DNA of 64,000 bases from Pseudomonas sp. GR 6-02 (GCF_001655615.1 NZ_CP011567.1:4783001-4847000); one strand, 5' to 3'. Positions 45,245 to 55,083 are shown, counted from the stretch's first letter. A program made the numbers and translations. Notes: generated by a model from the letters alone, not told the origin.

Positions 45245-45835
45245 ATGAATGCCCGCGCCCGTTTTACCCACATGCAGGACGGCACGCAGGAAGACTGGGC
45301 GATCATCGCCACAGACTTCAGCGCCTATGCCCGGCAATTGCCTACAAGGATCGTGGCGCATTTGAAGTTACTGGAAGGTGATTTCGGCGGATTCCCGGTG
45401 GATCGCCTGACCCACTCGCTGCAAACCGCCAGCCGCGCCTGGCGCGATGGCCGCGACGAAGAGTACGTGGTCTGCGCTTTGCTCCATGACATCGGCGACA
45501 CACTGGGGTCCTACAACCACCCGGACATCGCCGCGGCGATTCTCAAGCCGTTCGTCAGTGCCGAGAACCTGTGGATGGTGGAGAAACACGGGATTTTCCA
45601 GGGCTATTACTTCTTCCATCACCTGGGCATGGACCGGCATTTGCGCGAGCAATTCAGCGCTCATCCGCAGTATCAGGCGACCATCGAATTTTGCGCCCGG
45701 TACGACGCGGCGGCGTTTGACCCGGCATACGACACGCTGCCGCTGAGCTTTTTCGAATCGATGATGGAGCGGTTGTTTGCGCAGCCGAAGCATTCGATCT
45801 ACAAGGCGGCGATGGAGGAACAAGCGCCGGCCTGA
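45245..45835 (+). CDS. HD-domain protein, possible diiron oxygenase (PhnZ/MIOX-like)
   Basis: This is a 196-aa HD-fold protein. The metal ligands appear as His in LTHSLQTASRAWRDG, HD in ALLHDIGDTLG, further histidines in EKHGIFQGYYFFHHLG, and Asp in ARYDAAAFDP. The HDIGD variant and short length resemble the mixed-valent diiron HD oxygenases (PhnZ, TmpB, inositol oxygenase) rather than plain phosphohydrolases. ATG 45245 follows ACAAGAGGATAGCCG. No phosphonate genes are nearby, so the substrate is open. Confidence 0.8.
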   Translation: MNARARFTHMQDGTQEDWAIIATDFSAYARQLPTRIVAHLKLLEGDFGGFPVDRLTHSLQTASRAWRDGRDEEYVVCALLHDIGDTLGSYNHPDIAAAILKPFVSAENLWMVEKHGIFQGYYFFHHLGMDRHLREQFSAHPQYQATIEFCARYDAAAFDPAYDTLPLSFFESMMERLFAQPKHSIYKAAMEEQAPA

Positions 45836-45854
45836 AGATCTTTTGACTTTGCTT

Positions 45855-46670
45855 TTAAGCCGGCTCTGCGACTTTAATTGCCTTCAATTCCGCCTCCCGC
45901 GCTTGGGCATCGGCCAACCGGTACAACTCGATCGAGCCGTCCCAATGCTCGATCAGCGCCGTGCACGACTCCACCCAATCCCCGCAATTGAGGTAGTCCA
46001 CCTCGCCAACCTTGCGAATTTCGGCATGGTGAATGTGCCCACACACCACGCCATGCAACTCGCGTTTGACGCATTCGTGGGCAATGGCTTCCTCAAAATC
46101 GCTGATGAAACTGACGGCGGTCTTGACCTTGTGCTTGAGGTACGCCGACAACGACCAATAGCCGTAGCCATAACGGGCCCGCCAATGGTTGAGCCAGCGG
46201 TTGAGGGTCAGGGTAAATTCGTAGGCCGAGTCGCCGAGGAACGCCAGCCAGCGGTGATAGCGAGTAATCACGTCGAACTGATCGCCATGAATCACCAGCA
46301 GATGACGACCATCGGCGGTCACGTGCACGGCTTCGTCCACCAGCTGGATATTGCCCAGCATCAGTTTCGAATAACGGCGCAGGAATTCGTCATGGTTGCC
46401 GGTGACGTAGATCACTTCCGTGCCGCGCTTGCTCATGGTCAACAGGCGACGAATCACGTTGGTGTGCGCCTGAGGCCAATACATGCCGCTGCGCAGCTTC
46501 CAGCCGTCGATGATGTCACCGACCAGATAAATCCTGTCGGCATGGTAGCCCTTGAGAAACTGCGACAGGTGTTCGGCCTGGCAGTCCCGTGTGCCCAAAT
46601 GCACGTCGGAAATCCATAAGGTCCGCACACGTTGCTTACGGCTGGGTTTGGCGAGCTCGGCGCTGGTCAT
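45855..46670 (-). CDS. UDP-2,3-diacylglucosamine diphosphatase-like metallophosphoesterase
   Basis: This is a 271-aa calcineurin-like phosphoesterase. The metal motifs are SDVHLG, VGDIIDGW, GNHDEFL, VIHGDQFD and CGHIHHAEI, in family order. It resembles LpxH and its paralogues, which hydrolyse UDP-2,3-diacylglucosamine in lipid A synthesis, but is longer and likely a paralogue. I chose ATG 46670 (MTSAELAKPSRKQRVRTLWISD). It is divergent from the AraC gene. Confidence 0.88.
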   Translation of the reverse strand: MTSAELAKPSRKQRVRTLWISDVHLGTRDCQAEHLSQFLKGYHADRIYLVGDIIDGWKLRSGMYWPQAHTNVIRRLLTMSKRGTEVIYVTGNHDEFLRRYSKLMLGNIQLVDEAVHVTADGRHLLVIHGDQFDVITRYHRWLAFLGDSAYEFTLTLNRWLNHWRARYGYGYWSLSAYLKHKVKTAVSFISDFEEAIAHECVKRELHGVVCGHIHHAEIRKVGEVDYLNCGDWVESCTALIEHWDGSIELYRLADAQAREAELKAIKVAEPA

Positions 46671-46819
46671 GGGCAACCCTCTGGACAAGTTTTGGCAAGC
46701 TTGCGCCGGTCGGGTTAATTGCCCATGACAATCGCAAGTCAGTCCTGTGACAACGCGCGAACGCAGGGCCTCGGTGTAGACTGGCGGCTTCACTCATCAA
46801 TATCGCCACGAGACCTGCG

Positions 46820-47578
46820 ATGAGACCGATCCTCACCCTGCGCCAATACACCCACGACCTGATCGTCCACAGCCACGACCACGCGCAACTGGTATTCGGG
46901 CTGTCGGGTGCACTGGATTTCGAGGTCGAGGGGCTTGGCAGTCAGGTGGTTCAGCAGAGTTTCGTGGTGGTGCCGTCCGGGGCGCATCATGCCTGCGACA
47001 GTGCCCATGGCAGCCGTTGCCTGGTGCTGGATGTGCCGAGCGATCAGTGGGTGTCTCAGTCGCTGGGGGACCACGCCGAGGCCAGCCGCCGCTTGCTCGA
47101 CAATGCCGGGCGCCTGTCGCTGGACGCCGGGCAAAGCCAATTGGTGAGCTGGCTGGCGGGCAGCCCGATCAGCGATCCGCTGATCGCCCAACAAGGCGCG
47201 GTGTTGCTGCTGGCCAGCCTCAACAACGCCAAGCCCGACACGGTCGGCGGTCGGCGTCTACCGTATGCGGCGCTCAATGCTCACATCGATCAATACGCGG
47301 CCTATCCACTGCAAGTCGCCGATCTGGCGCGCATTGCCGGCCTGTCCAGCGCTCGCTTGCACGCGCGGTTCGTGGCGGAATGCGGGCAAACGCCGATGGA
47401 CTACATCCGCAGTCGCCGGCTGCACATCGCCGTGCGCTTGTTGCGCGATTCGGCGCTGCCCATTGGCGAGATCGCGTGTCGGGTCGGCTACAGCTCCCAG
47501 AGCGCATTCGCCGCAGCAGTGCTGCGTGAGTTCGGCGCCTCACCCGGTAAATTGCGCCGCGAGGCTGGCGACAAATGA
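46820..47578 (+). CDS. AraC-family regulator with cupin sensor domain
   Basis: This 252-aa regulator has an N-terminal cupin-like domain (HSHDHAQLVFGLSGALDFEVEG and VVPSGAHHACDS) and a C-terminal AraC DNA-binding domain (LARIAGLSSARLHARFVAECGQTPMDYIRSRRLH and IGEIACRVGYSSQSAFAAAVLREFGASPGKLRRE). Its position immediately before a DMT transporter suggests it may control that gene. Confidence 0.92.
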   Translation: MRPILTLRQYTHDLIVHSHDHAQLVFGLSGALDFEVEGLGSQVVQQSFVVVPSGAHHACDSAHGSRCLVLDVPSDQWVSQSLGDHAEASRRLLDNAGRLSLDAGQSQLVSWLAGSPISDPLIAQQGAVLLLASLNNAKPDTVGGRRLPYAALNAHIDQYAAYPLQVADLARIAGLSSARLHARFVAECGQTPMDYIRSRRLHIAVRLLRDSALPIGEIACRVGYSSQSAFAAAVLREFGASPGKLRREAGDK

Positions 47579-47618
47579 CGCGAGTCTGGCGACAGACACC
47601 CGCAAGCACATCGTTCAT

Positions 47619-47651
47619 TGTGTAGGAGTTGCCGAAGGCTGCTCCTACACA
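47619..47651. repeat. Short hairpin between the AraC and DMT genes
   Basis: TGTGTAGGAGTTGCCGAAGGCTGCTCCTACAC is a foldback (GTGTAGGAG...CTCCTACAC) of a type common in Pseudomonas intergenic regions. It may attenuate read-through into the transporter gene. Confidence 0.6.
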
Positions 47652-47699
47652 GGTCGACGGTGTCGTCGGCCAGATTCGATACGTTATTCAAGGACTGCA

Positions 47700-48593
47700 A
47701 TGACTCCCCGTACCGCCCTTGGCGCTCTGCATATCGGTGCACTGATGTTCGGCTTGACTGGCGTGTTCGGCAAACTTGCCGCCGCCTCACCGGCGATCAT
47801 CGTGTTCGGTCGTGCCGCGTTTGCCGTCCTCGCCCTGGCGTTTTTCGCCCGGTTCGCCAGTAATACCCGTTGGCAAACACTCGACGCCGTGGACTGGCGC
47901 CGCCTGTTGCTCAGCGGCTTGCTGCTGACCGGGCACTGGGTGAGTTTCTTCATTGCGGTGAAGGTGGCCGGGGTGGCGATCGCGACCCTGGGCTTTGCCA
48001 GTTTCCCGGCGTTTACCGTGATCCTCGAAGGGCTGATTTTCCGCGAGCGCATCCGCGCCAATGAAATCTTGCTGGTGGTGCTGGTCAGCATCGGTTTGGT
48101 ACTGGTCACACCGGACTTCGATCTGGCCAGCGGCGCCACCACCGGCCTGTTGTGGGCAGTGGCCTCCGGCCTGCTGTTCTCCCTGCTGTCCCTGACCAAC
48201 CGCGCCAGCTCCGGGCGAATCCCGCCGGTGCAGGCGGCGCTGTGTCAGAACGTAGTGGTTGCGATCTGCCTGCTGCCGGTGGCGATGCCGCAGTTGAGCG
48301 AAGTACGCGCCATCGACTGGCTGTGGATTGGCCTGCTCGGGGTGTTCTGCACCGGCGTCGCTCACAGCCTGTTCGTCGCCAGCCTGGCAGTGATCAAGGC
48401 CCGGACCGCGTCAGTGGTGTTTGCCCTGGAGCCGGTTTACGGCATCACCCTGGCCTGGTTGTTGTTCGATGAAAACCCGACGCTGCGCATGCTGATCGGC
48501 GGCGCGTTGATCATCGTGGCCATCGTGGTCTCCAGCCGGTTGTCCGGCGGTTCAAGCCACAAGACCGTTGCCGCGCAAGCGCCGTCTCACTGA
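47700..48593 (+). CDS. EamA/DMT superfamily transporter
   Basis: This 297-aa inner-membrane protein has ten predicted helices and two EamA halves, starting MTPRTALGALHIGALMFGLTGVFGKLA. The second half includes ALEPVYGITLAWLLFDENP, the conserved end of EamA repeats. ATG 47700 is used; the longer open frame upstream lies in the previous gene. Substrate unknown, likely a metabolite exporter. Confidence 0.9.
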   Translation: MTPRTALGALHIGALMFGLTGVFGKLAAASPAIIVFGRAAFAVLALAFFARFASNTRWQTLDAVDWRRLLLSGLLLTGHWVSFFIAVKVAGVAIATLGFASFPAFTVILEGLIFRERIRANEILLVVLVSIGLVLVTPDFDLASGATTGLLWAVASGLLFSLLSLTNRASSGRIPPVQAALCQNVVVAICLLPVAMPQLSEVRAIDWLWIGLLGVFCTGVAHSLFVASLAVIKARTASVVFALEPVYGITLAWLLFDENPTLRMLIGGALIIVAIVVSSRLSGGSSHKTVAAQAPSH

Positions 48594-48874
48594 GTGCGGT
48601 CGTTGTGGCCCAGGTCGCGGTCCGGATCGATCTGATCGCGGACCCGCTGCTTGAGCACCTTGGCCTCGGGGAAACCGCCGTCGGCCTTGCGTTCCCAGAG
48701 CTGCACATCGTCGCAGAAAATGTGGAACACCCCGCCGGTGCCGGGCACCAGGGATACTTTGCCCAGGTCGTCGCCGAAGGTGCTGAGCAGTTCCTGGGCC
48801 AGCCAGGCGGCGCGCAACAGCCATTGGCATTGCGTGCAGTAGGTGATGACGATTTCCGGTTTACGTGCGGTCAT
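48587..48874 (-). CDS. SelT/SelW/SelH (Rdx) family thioredoxin-like protein
   Basis: This 95-aa protein has the CxxC redox motif in ITYCTQCQWLLRAAWLAQELLSTFG and the GTGGVFHIFCDDVQLWERKADGGFPEAK block typical of Rdx proteins. It is a cysteine form of the family; no in-frame TGA is used as selenocysteine. I chose ATG 48874 (MTARKPEI) with AGGAG upstream. It overlaps the end of the DMT gene by 7 bp, converging. Confidence 0.92.
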   Translation of the reverse strand: MTARKPEIVITYCTQCQWLLRAAWLAQELLSTFGDDLGKVSLVPGTGGVFHIFCDDVQLWERKADGGFPEAKVLKQRVRDQIDPDRDLGHNDRTQ

Positions 48875-48940
48875 GATTGGCAAAACTCCTCTGCCTGAGG
48901 GGTTGCCATAATAACCGCAAAGGCTGCGATCTTTTGATCT

Positions 48941-50743
48941 TCAGCGAATACCCGCCAACAGCGTTCGGGCCGTCTCCTTCAGTGGTTCGTCGCCTTCCTT
49001 GAGCAACTCGTTCAGCAGCTCGATGGCGCTGTCCAGATCGCCGTCGTCAATACAGGTCTGGGCCTGTTCGAGTTTGCCCGCGCTGCTCGGCTCGACCGGT
49101 TCAAGATCCATCAACTCAGCATTCAGCGGTTCAAGCTCCAGCGGCTGGCCGGGATCGCTGAATTCGTTGAGAAAAGTTTCGTCCAGAGATTGCGACTCAG
49201 GTTCCGCGACCCATTCAAGCTCGGGCTCATCCAGCGTCGGCTCGTCGGGTATTTCGAAGACATCGGGCAACACATGCAGATTCGAAGTGAACCCGGGCTC
49301 GTCTGCCGGTGATGGCTCATTCGATGGTTTGGCGCTGGGCGGTGAGTTGTCGAAGGGGCTGATCAGGTCCCAGTTCGCATCCATCGACAGGTCGTCGAGG
49401 TTCAGCTGAAACTCATCGCTCGGTGCCGCTGGGATTGCAGGCGTGGACGGAGCCACTGCCACCGCGGTGGTCACCGGCACGGCATCGATCAGTTTCGGAT
49501 GGCGGTTGCGGATGTCCTGAAGTTGCTGTGTGTCAAACCCGGCGTCACGCAGGCTACTTTCCTGCGCGTCATACGCTTGCACGTCACCCTGGTTACCAAG
49601 AACCTCCAGCAGCTGCACGGCCAGGTCGGTGCGCTGGGGTTCCTTGACCAACGCCTCTCGCAACAGTCCGGCTGCCTCGGACAATCGGCCATAGGCGAGG
49701 TAGATACTAACCCCCTCCAGCACGTCGCCTGCGACAGTCTCATCCGCCGAGCCGGCCACCGATCGCGCCTGGGTGGCTGGCCTGGCCGGTTCTGCCGTGC
49801 GGCTGAGCACCGGTTCATGACGCGACGGCTGCACGGGTAGCAGCTCGGGTAAGGCCTGAACCTGCTGTCGTTGACGGCGAATGAACACTGCGAGCGACAC
49901 CAGGGCCACCAACAACAGCAACCCGATGATCAGCGGCCAATGGGATGCTTCGGACGTCTCGACAACCACCGGAACCGGCGCCGGCACCTCGGGTGCGGCA
50001 GGCGCCGCCGACGCCTGCTTGACTTCCGTCAGTTGGGTTTGCAGCTCAGACACCTGTTTTTTCTGAACGGCGATCTGCTCGTCCTGCGCCTGCAGCTTCG
50101 CATTGAGTTCATCGATGGTCTTTTGCAGCTGCTGGTTTTGCAGCACGCTGGTGGCCAGTTGTTCGGCAACAGGATCACTCGCCGGCGTAGCGGCTGATTT
50201 ATCGACATCAGGCTTGGGTGCCGAACTATTCACCGCAGGTGGCGGTGCAACAGCCGGTTCAACAGACGGGAACGCGGAATCCTGAGGGCTCGGCGCGGGG
50301 TCGTCGTTGACGGGAACAATCCCAGGTGAACCCGGCGGATCGATCAGCACGGTGTACTCGCGCAGCAAACGCCCATTGGGCTGATTGAGCTGCACCAGAA
50401 AATTCAGAAAGGGTTCCTTGACCGGCTTACTGGACGTCACCCGGATCAGGTTGCGGTTGCCCCGCAGGATCGGCGTGAACTTCAGGTTATTGAGGAAGAA
50501 CACCCGCTCGACACCGGCGCGGCTGAATTCTTCCGCCGTCGCCAGGCTGACCGACAGCTCGCCCTCCTCCAGCCCCCCAACGTCCACCAGGGCGATATCG
50601 GCGCTGAATGGCTGATTCAACGCCGAATGCTGGGTGATCTCACCCAAGCCTAGCGCGGGGGCCAATGCCGAGTAAGTGACGGCACCACCGACCAGCAGCA
50701 GCCGGGTGCAACACCGCAATACAACGTGCCAACTCTCGAGCAT
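48941..50743 (-). CDS. FimV-like inner-membrane protein lacking a LysM domain
   Basis: This 600-aa protein has an N-terminal signal segment ending ALAPALGLG. The FimV N-terminal domain follows (GEITQHSALNQPFSADIALV, then NLKFTPILRGNRNLIRVTSSKPVKEPFLNFLV). Next come a Pro/Ser linker, a coiled coil (about 215-250), a transmembrane helix (HWPLIIGLLLLVALVSLAVFI), an acidic cytoplasmic region, and a C-terminal FimV TPR-like motif (LEQAQTCIDDGDLDSAIELLNELLKEGD). No LysM peptidoglycan-binding motif is visible, unlike P. aeruginosa FimV. ATG 50743 fits the AAGGG Shine-Dalgarno better than ATG 50749. The family affects pilus and polar assembly. Confidence 0.88.
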   Translation of the reverse strand: MLESWHVVLRCCTRLLLVGGAVTYSALAPALGLGEITQHSALNQPFSADIALVDVGGLEEGELSVSLATAEEFSRAGVERVFFLNNLKFTPILRGNRNLIRVTSSKPVKEPFLNFLVQLNQPNGRLLREYTVLIDPPGSPGIVPVNDDPAPSPQDSAFPSVEPAVAPPPAVNSSAPKPDVDKSAATPASDPVAEQLATSVLQNQQLQKTIDELNAKLQAQDEQIAVQKKQVSELQTQLTEVKQASAAPAAPEVPAPVPVVVETSEASHWPLIIGLLLLVALVSLAVFIRRQRQQVQALPELLPVQPSRHEPVLSRTAEPARPATQARSVAGSADETVAGDVLEGVSIYLAYGRLSEAAGLLREALVKEPQRTDLAVQLLEVLGNQGDVQAYDAQESSLRDAGFDTQQLQDIRNRHPKLIDAVPVTTAVAVAPSTPAIPAAPSDEFQLNLDDLSMDANWDLISPFDNSPPSAKPSNEPSPADEPGFTSNLHVLPDVFEIPDEPTLDEPELEWVAEPESQSLDETFLNEFSDPGQPLELEPLNAELMDLEPVEPSSAGKLEQAQTCIDDGDLDSAIELLNELLKEGDEPLKETARTLLAGIR

Positions 50744-50871
50744 GAGCATCCCTTAGATAACCAGAACCAACCTGTATGCATTCGCACATCCGGTACGAAC
50801 ACGATATTGCCTAGTAGTTCTTTATAGTCTGCCCAACGGGGTATCTCAAAAGTCCGACGCGTGGTTGTGCC

Positions 50872-51306
50872 TCAAGATTTTTCCAGGTTGCCCAGGATGT
50901 GCGCGTGGACACGCATGCAGACCTTCAAATCCGCCTCATCAACGCCTTCGAACAATTCGTGGCGCAGTTGCGTGGCAATGGTTTCAATTTGTTCGATCAA
51001 GGGGCGGGCCGGGGCACAGAGGACGATTTTTTTCGCCCGACGGTCTTCCAGCACCGATTGGCGTTGCACCAGGCCCTGACTTTCCAGGCTATCGAGCAGT
51101 CGAGCCAGGGTAGGCCCTTCGACGCCGACGCTTTGCGCCAGTTCACGCTGGGTGGGAGCATCATCGAAACGCGCCAGGTGCAGCAGCACCAGCCAGCGCG
51201 CCTGGGACAGGCCCAGGCCAGCCAGTCGGCGGTCCAGTTCGGCACGCCAGCCCCGAGACATCTGGGCCAGTTGCATGCCAAAGCGGTGTTGATCGGTTAA
51301 CGGCAT
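50872..51306 (-). CDS. MarR-family transcriptional regulator (SlyA-like)
   Basis: This 144-aa winged-helix regulator has the MarR core: GLSQARWLVLLHLARFDDAPTQRELAQSVGVEGPTLARLLDSLESQGLVQR and the wing VLEDRRAKKIVLCAPARPLIEQIE. SlyA-type members respond to small phenolics or oxidants. It lies downstream of recQ on the same strand with a 119-bp gap that contains a palindromic candidate operator. Confidence 0.93.
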   Translation of the reverse strand: MPLTDQHRFGMQLAQMSRGWRAELDRRLAGLGLSQARWLVLLHLARFDDAPTQRELAQSVGVEGPTLARLLDSLESQGLVQRQSVLEDRRAKKIVLCAPARPLIEQIETIATQLRHELFEGVDEADLKVCMRVHAHILGNLEKS

Positions 51307-51340
51307 AAAACACTCATGGTTAGACTGAAATAGAGAAAAA

Positions 51341-51351
51341 CTAATTATTAG
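51341..51351. promoter_or_regulatory. Candidate MarR operator
   Basis: CTAATTATTAG is a perfect 5-1-5 inverted repeat 34 bp upstream of the marR-type ATG, inside an AT-rich promoter region, which is where autoregulating MarR proteins bind. Confidence 0.4.
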
Positions 51352-51425
51352 TCAGCTAAGCATGACCTTTGGCTATAGGCAAGGTTTGCTCTGTACTGAA
51401 TCGTTACATCTGCGCGACAGGTCAT

Positions 51426-53552
51426 TCAAATTTCGAATTCCGACTGCAGCGCCGCACGAACGCAATACAAAACGCCTTCCGGCACCCGTCCTGCGAACAA
51501 CGCGGCGATCTCCGCCACCGGCGGCAACTCGCCTTCGCCGTCGAGGAAGGCGTCCTGAACTTCGCCCATCAACTCTTCGGGCAGGTCCAGCGCCTGTTCC
51601 AGTGACAGCTGCTGCTTGCCGATGGCCTCGGCGAGCATCGTGTAGACGTTCTTTTCCGAGCATTGCAGCTGACCGGCGATCTGCAGCGGTGTCATGCCGG
51701 CCCGGGCCAGCGTGATCAACTCGTGGCGCACATCGGCCACCACTTTCGGCGCCTCGACCTGACCGCCGAGCACTTCGAGGAAAGCCTCGCCGTAACGTTC
51801 CAGTTTGCGCGCGCCGACACCGCTGACCGTGGCCATTTCCGCCAGCGAGGTCGGCTGGCTGCGGAGCATTTCCAGCAACGTCGAATCGGGGAAGATGACA
51901 TACGGCGGCACGCCATGTTCTTCGGCCAGTTTGCGGCGCAAGGCACGCAGGGCTTCCCACTGTTCGCGCTCCTCGAAGCGGACCAGTTGGCTCGCCTGGC
52001 TCTTACTGCTTTTGGCGGTGGTTTGCGGCTTGAGGTCGCGGCGCAGTTCCAGGGTCACTTCGCCCTTGAGCAGCGGCCGGCAGGTATCGCTCAGGCGCAG
52101 CCCGCCGTAGCCTTCGAGGTCGATGTCCGCCAGACCGCGAGCAACAAGTTGTCGGAACAAGGAGCGCCATTCACTTTCGCCCAGCGCTTTGCCTACGCCG
52201 TATACCGACAAATGCTGATGACCGAAACTGCGGACCTTTTCGTTGTCCTTGCCCAGCAACACGTCCACCAGATGGCCGACGCCATAACGCTGACCGGTGC
52301 GGTAGATCGCCGACAGCGCCTGGCGGGCCGGCTCGGTGGCGTCCCAGGTCTGCACGCCGTCGACACAGTTGTCGCAGTGGCCGCAGGGCTCGGGCATGTC
52401 TTCGTCGAAGTACGCCAGCAGGGTCTGGCGGCGGCAGCGGGTTTCTTCACAGAGCGAGAGCATGGCGTCGAGCTTGTGCTGCTCCAGACGCTTGTGGCGT
52501 TCGTCGCCTTCGGAGTTTTGCAGCATCTGCTTGAGCATCACCACGTCTTGCAGGCCGTACGCCATCCAGGCATCCGCCGGCAGACCGTCACGACCGCCGC
52601 GACCGGTTTCCTGGTAATACGCCTCAAGGGACTTCGGCAAGTCGAGGTGAGCCACAAAACGCACGTTGGGCTTGTCGATGCCCATGCCGAACGCCACGGT
52701 GGCGACCATGATCAGGCCTTCTTCGTTGAGAAAGCGCTTCTGGTGATGCGCCCGGGTTTCGTTGGCCAGACCGGCGTGGTACGGCAGCGCCGGGAAGCCT
52801 TGCTCACTGAGGAACACCGCCACTTCGTCGACCTTTTTGCGCGACAGGCAGTAGACGATGCCGGCATCGCTGCGCCGTTCGGCGAGGAACGCCAGCAACT
52901 GCTTGCGCGGCTGTTCCTTGGGCACAATGCGATAAAAAATGTTGGGACGGTCGAAACTCGACAGGAAACGCTCGGCATCCTGCAGATGCAGGCGATCGAC
53001 GATTTCTTCCCGGGTACGCTTGTCGGCGGTGGCGGTCAGGGCAATGCGCGGGACGCTGGGGAACAATTCCGCCAACTGGCCCAGTTGCAGGTATTCGCGG
53101 CGGAAATCGTGGCCCCATTGGGACACGCAATGCGCTTCGTCGATGGCAAACAGGGCGATTTCGAGGCTTTGCAGGAAGGCCAGCATCCGTGGCTGAACCA
53201 GGCGTTCAGGCGCGAGATAGAGCATTTTCACCTCGCCGCGCTTGATCCGTGCAGCAAGATCACGCTGCTGCTCGGCGCTGAGGGTGGAGTTCAACGACGC
53301 CGCGGCGACGCCCAGCTCTTCGAGGGTGGCGACTTGATCGTCCATCAGCGCGATCAGCGGCGACACCACCACCGCCAGGCCTTCGCGCAGCAGCGCCGGC
53401 ACCTGGAAGCACAAGGACTTGCCGCCCCCGGTAGGCATCAGCACCAGGGCGTCGCCGCCACTGGCCACGCGCTCAATGATTGCACCCTGACGGCCACGGA
53501 AACTGTCGTAGCCGAAGATGTCCTTGAGGACGCGTTGAGCCTGTTCGAGCAT
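51426..53552 (-). CDS. recQ: ATP-dependent DNA helicase RecQ
   Basis: This 708-aa 3'-to-5' helicase works in recombination and replication repair. The order is helicase core with Walker A ([12 protein letters not shown]) and DEAH-type box ([16 protein letters not shown]), motif VI ([12 protein letters not shown]), the zinc-binding cysteines ([29 protein letters not shown]), a winged helix, and an HRDC domain ([22 protein letters not shown]), plus a C-terminal extension. I chose ATG 53552 ([16 protein letters not shown]) with GGAG upstream. It is divergent from the yecA-like gene across 284 bp, in which I see no gene. Confidence 0.97.
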   Translation of the reverse strand: MLEQAQRVLKDIFGYDSFRGRQGAIIERVASGGDALVLMPTGGGKSLCFQVPALLREGLAVVVSPLIALMDDQVATLEELGVAAASLNSTLSAEQQRDLAARIKRGEVKMLYLAPERLVQPRMLAFLQSLEIALFAIDEAHCVSQWGHDFRREYLQLGQLAELFPSVPRIALTATADKRTREEIVDRLHLQDAERFLSSFDRPNIFYRIVPKEQPRKQLLAFLAERRSDAGIVYCLSRKKVDEVAVFLSEQGFPALPYHAGLANETRAHHQKRFLNEEGLIMVATVAFGMGIDKPNVRFVAHLDLPKSLEAYYQETGRGGRDGLPADAWMAYGLQDVVMLKQMLQNSEGDERHKRLEQHKLDAMLSLCEETRCRRQTLLAYFDEDMPEPCGHCDNCVDGVQTWDATEPARQALSAIYRTGQRYGVGHLVDVLLGKDNEKVRSFGHQHLSVYGVGKALGESEWRSLFRQLVARGLADIDLEGYGGLRLSDTCRPLLKGEVTLELRRDLKPQTTAKSSKSQASQLVRFEEREQWEALRALRRKLAEEHGVPPYVIFPDSTLLEMLRSQPTSLAEMATVSGVGARKLERYGEAFLEVLGGQVEAPKVVADVRHELITLARAGMTPLQIAGQLQCSEKNVYTMLAEAIGKQQLSLEQALDLPEELMGEVQDAFLDGEGELPPVAEIAALFAGRVPEGVLYCVRAALQSEFEI

Positions 53553-53836
53553 AAAAACTCCAAAAATCACCGAAACATCCCTGCAAGGCTGGTTCAGAAC
53601 CACGAAAGCTGCACAAACAAATCGTAAGTGCGCATTGCATGACGCTGCATATTTCAGCCGTGACGCCAGCAGGGCATCACAAAACGCGCGAGTATACCCG
53701 AGCCCTCCCCTGCAAAGGGCGCCGCTGATAAGACGCACACAAGCCAACCGCGGGAGCAAATATGCCGCGCGGCTGGCCTGAGCGCTCAAGAAGGCCTAGA
53801 ATTCCCGCATCGTATATTCCCCAAGGTAGCCCTTTA

Positions 53837-54424
53837 ATGTCCTTCGCTGAGCAACTAACCCGCCTGCAAGTCTTCCTCGACGCCGACGAGCTGCATGACG
53901 AGGCGCTGGACTACGTGGCCGCCCACGGCTACCTCACTGCGCTGTCGATCTGCTCCGAAAGCGTTCCCGATCGCGAATGGATCGACGCGCTGTTCGCCGA
54001 AGAGCCGCATTACGCCGACGACACCGAGCGTGAAGCGATCGAATCCACCCTGGTGCTGCTCAAGGCTCACATCGCCCGCCAACTGGCGTCCGACGAAGAG
54101 TTCGAGCTGCCATGCGACCTCGACCTGGGCGATGACCCGGACGATTCCGACCTGCGCGGCTGGTGCATCGGTTTCATGGAAGGCGTGTTCCTGCGCGAAG
54201 CCGCCTGGTTCGAAACTGCCGAAGACGAAGTCAGTGAAATGCTGCTGCCGATCATGGTCGGTTCGGGTCTGTTCGACGAACAGCCTGAGTTCTCCGACAT
54301 CGCGGCCGACGCCAACCTGATGGACGACATGATCGTGCAAATCCCGGAAGCCCTGACCGCGCTGTACTTGCTGTGCAACGCGCCAGACGAAAAACCGGCG
54401 ATCCTCAAGCCACGTCACCACTAA
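53837..54424 (+). CDS. UPF0149/YecA family protein
   Basis: This is a 195-aa acidic helical protein with the family core LRGWCIGFMEGVFLREAAW and the preceding DAVHG-like ALDYVAAHGYLTAL block. The C-terminal SEC-C zinc motif of full-length YecA is absent. I chose ATG 53837 (MSFAEQLTRL). The exact role is unknown. It ends 10 bp before the DUF454 gene. Confidence 0.88.
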   Translation: MSFAEQLTRLQVFLDADELHDEALDYVAAHGYLTALSICSESVPDREWIDALFAEEPHYADDTEREAIESTLVLLKAHIARQLASDEEFELPCDLDLGDDPDDSDLRGWCIGFMEGVFLREAAWFETAEDEVSEMLLPIMVGSGLFDEQPEFSDIAADANLMDDMIVQIPEALTALYLLCNAPDEKPAILKPRHH

Positions 54425-54434
54425 GGTTTTGCCT

Positions 54435-54830
54435 ATGGACAACCCCATAGGCAACCGCCCCCTGATGTTGCGCTACGTGCTGCTGGCCATCGGCTGGCTG
54501 AGCGTAGCGCTGGGGGTGATCGGGATTTTCCTGCCGGTGCTGCCCACCACACCGTTCCTGCTGTTGGCGGCAGCCTGCTTCGCCCGCAGTTCGCCGCGTT
54601 TCTATCACTGGCTGGTTGAACATCCACGGCTTGGACCCTGGATTCGCGACTATCTGGACGGCAACGGCATTCCGCTCAAGGGCAAGGTCTACACCATCGG
54701 GTTGATGTGGACGAGCATCCTGTTCTCCTGCTACCTGGTGCCCCTGCCGTGGGCGCGCGGGTTCATGCTGACCAGTGCGGTGCTGGTGACGGTTTATATC
54801 CTCAAGCAGAAAACCCTGCATAAACCCTGA
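54435..54830 (+). CDS. DUF454 inner-membrane protein (YbaN-like)
   Basis: This 131-aa protein has three to four helices and the signature LGVIGIFLPVLPTTPFLLLAAACFARSSPRFYHWL, followed by HPRLGPWIRDYLDGNGIP. ATG 54435 follows AAGGTTTTGCCT; the TTG upstream is not needed. The function of the family is unknown; the spacing suggests an operon with the yecA-like gene. Confidence 0.92.
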   Translation: MDNPIGNRPLMLRYVLLAIGWLSVALGVIGIFLPVLPTTPFLLLAAACFARSSPRFYHWLVEHPRLGPWIRDYLDGNGIPLKGKVYTIGLMWTSILFSCYLVPLPWARGFMLTSAVLVTVYILKQKTLHKP

Positions 54831-54854
54831 TTCCTATCTATGGCTCGAGGCTTT

Positions 54855-54987
54855 TGTGGCGAGGGAGCTTGCTCCCGCTGGGTTGCGAAGCAGCCCCAAA
54901 ACCTGCAACCCGCCTTCTCCTGACACACCTCATTGATCGGTTTGGCGATTGCTGCGCAGCCGAACGGGAGCAAGCTCCCTCGCCACA
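54855..54987. repeat. Paired inverted REP elements (REPIN)
   Basis: TGTGGCGAGGGAGCTTGCTCCCGCT faces CGGGAGCAAGCTCCCTCGCCACA across about 85 bp. Its sequence and total length (133 bp) match the copies at 21525 and 61390. Confidence 0.88.
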
Positions 54988-55083
54988 GGAAACAACCCGC
55001 CGACATCCTTTCGTCCGACGACCTACCCGACCGCCCCGTAAACACCGCCTAGACTTCAGACATCTGCACCCGAGCAGCCAGAC

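Noticed and set aside
48587..48874. Possible selenoprotein
   Set aside because: The SelW-like protein uses CxxC with ordinary cysteine codons; no in-frame TGA or SECIS-like need.
51663..53627. 654-codon plus-strand open frame over recQ
   Set aside because: It is antisense to recQ, whose helicase motifs are complete; no independent support.
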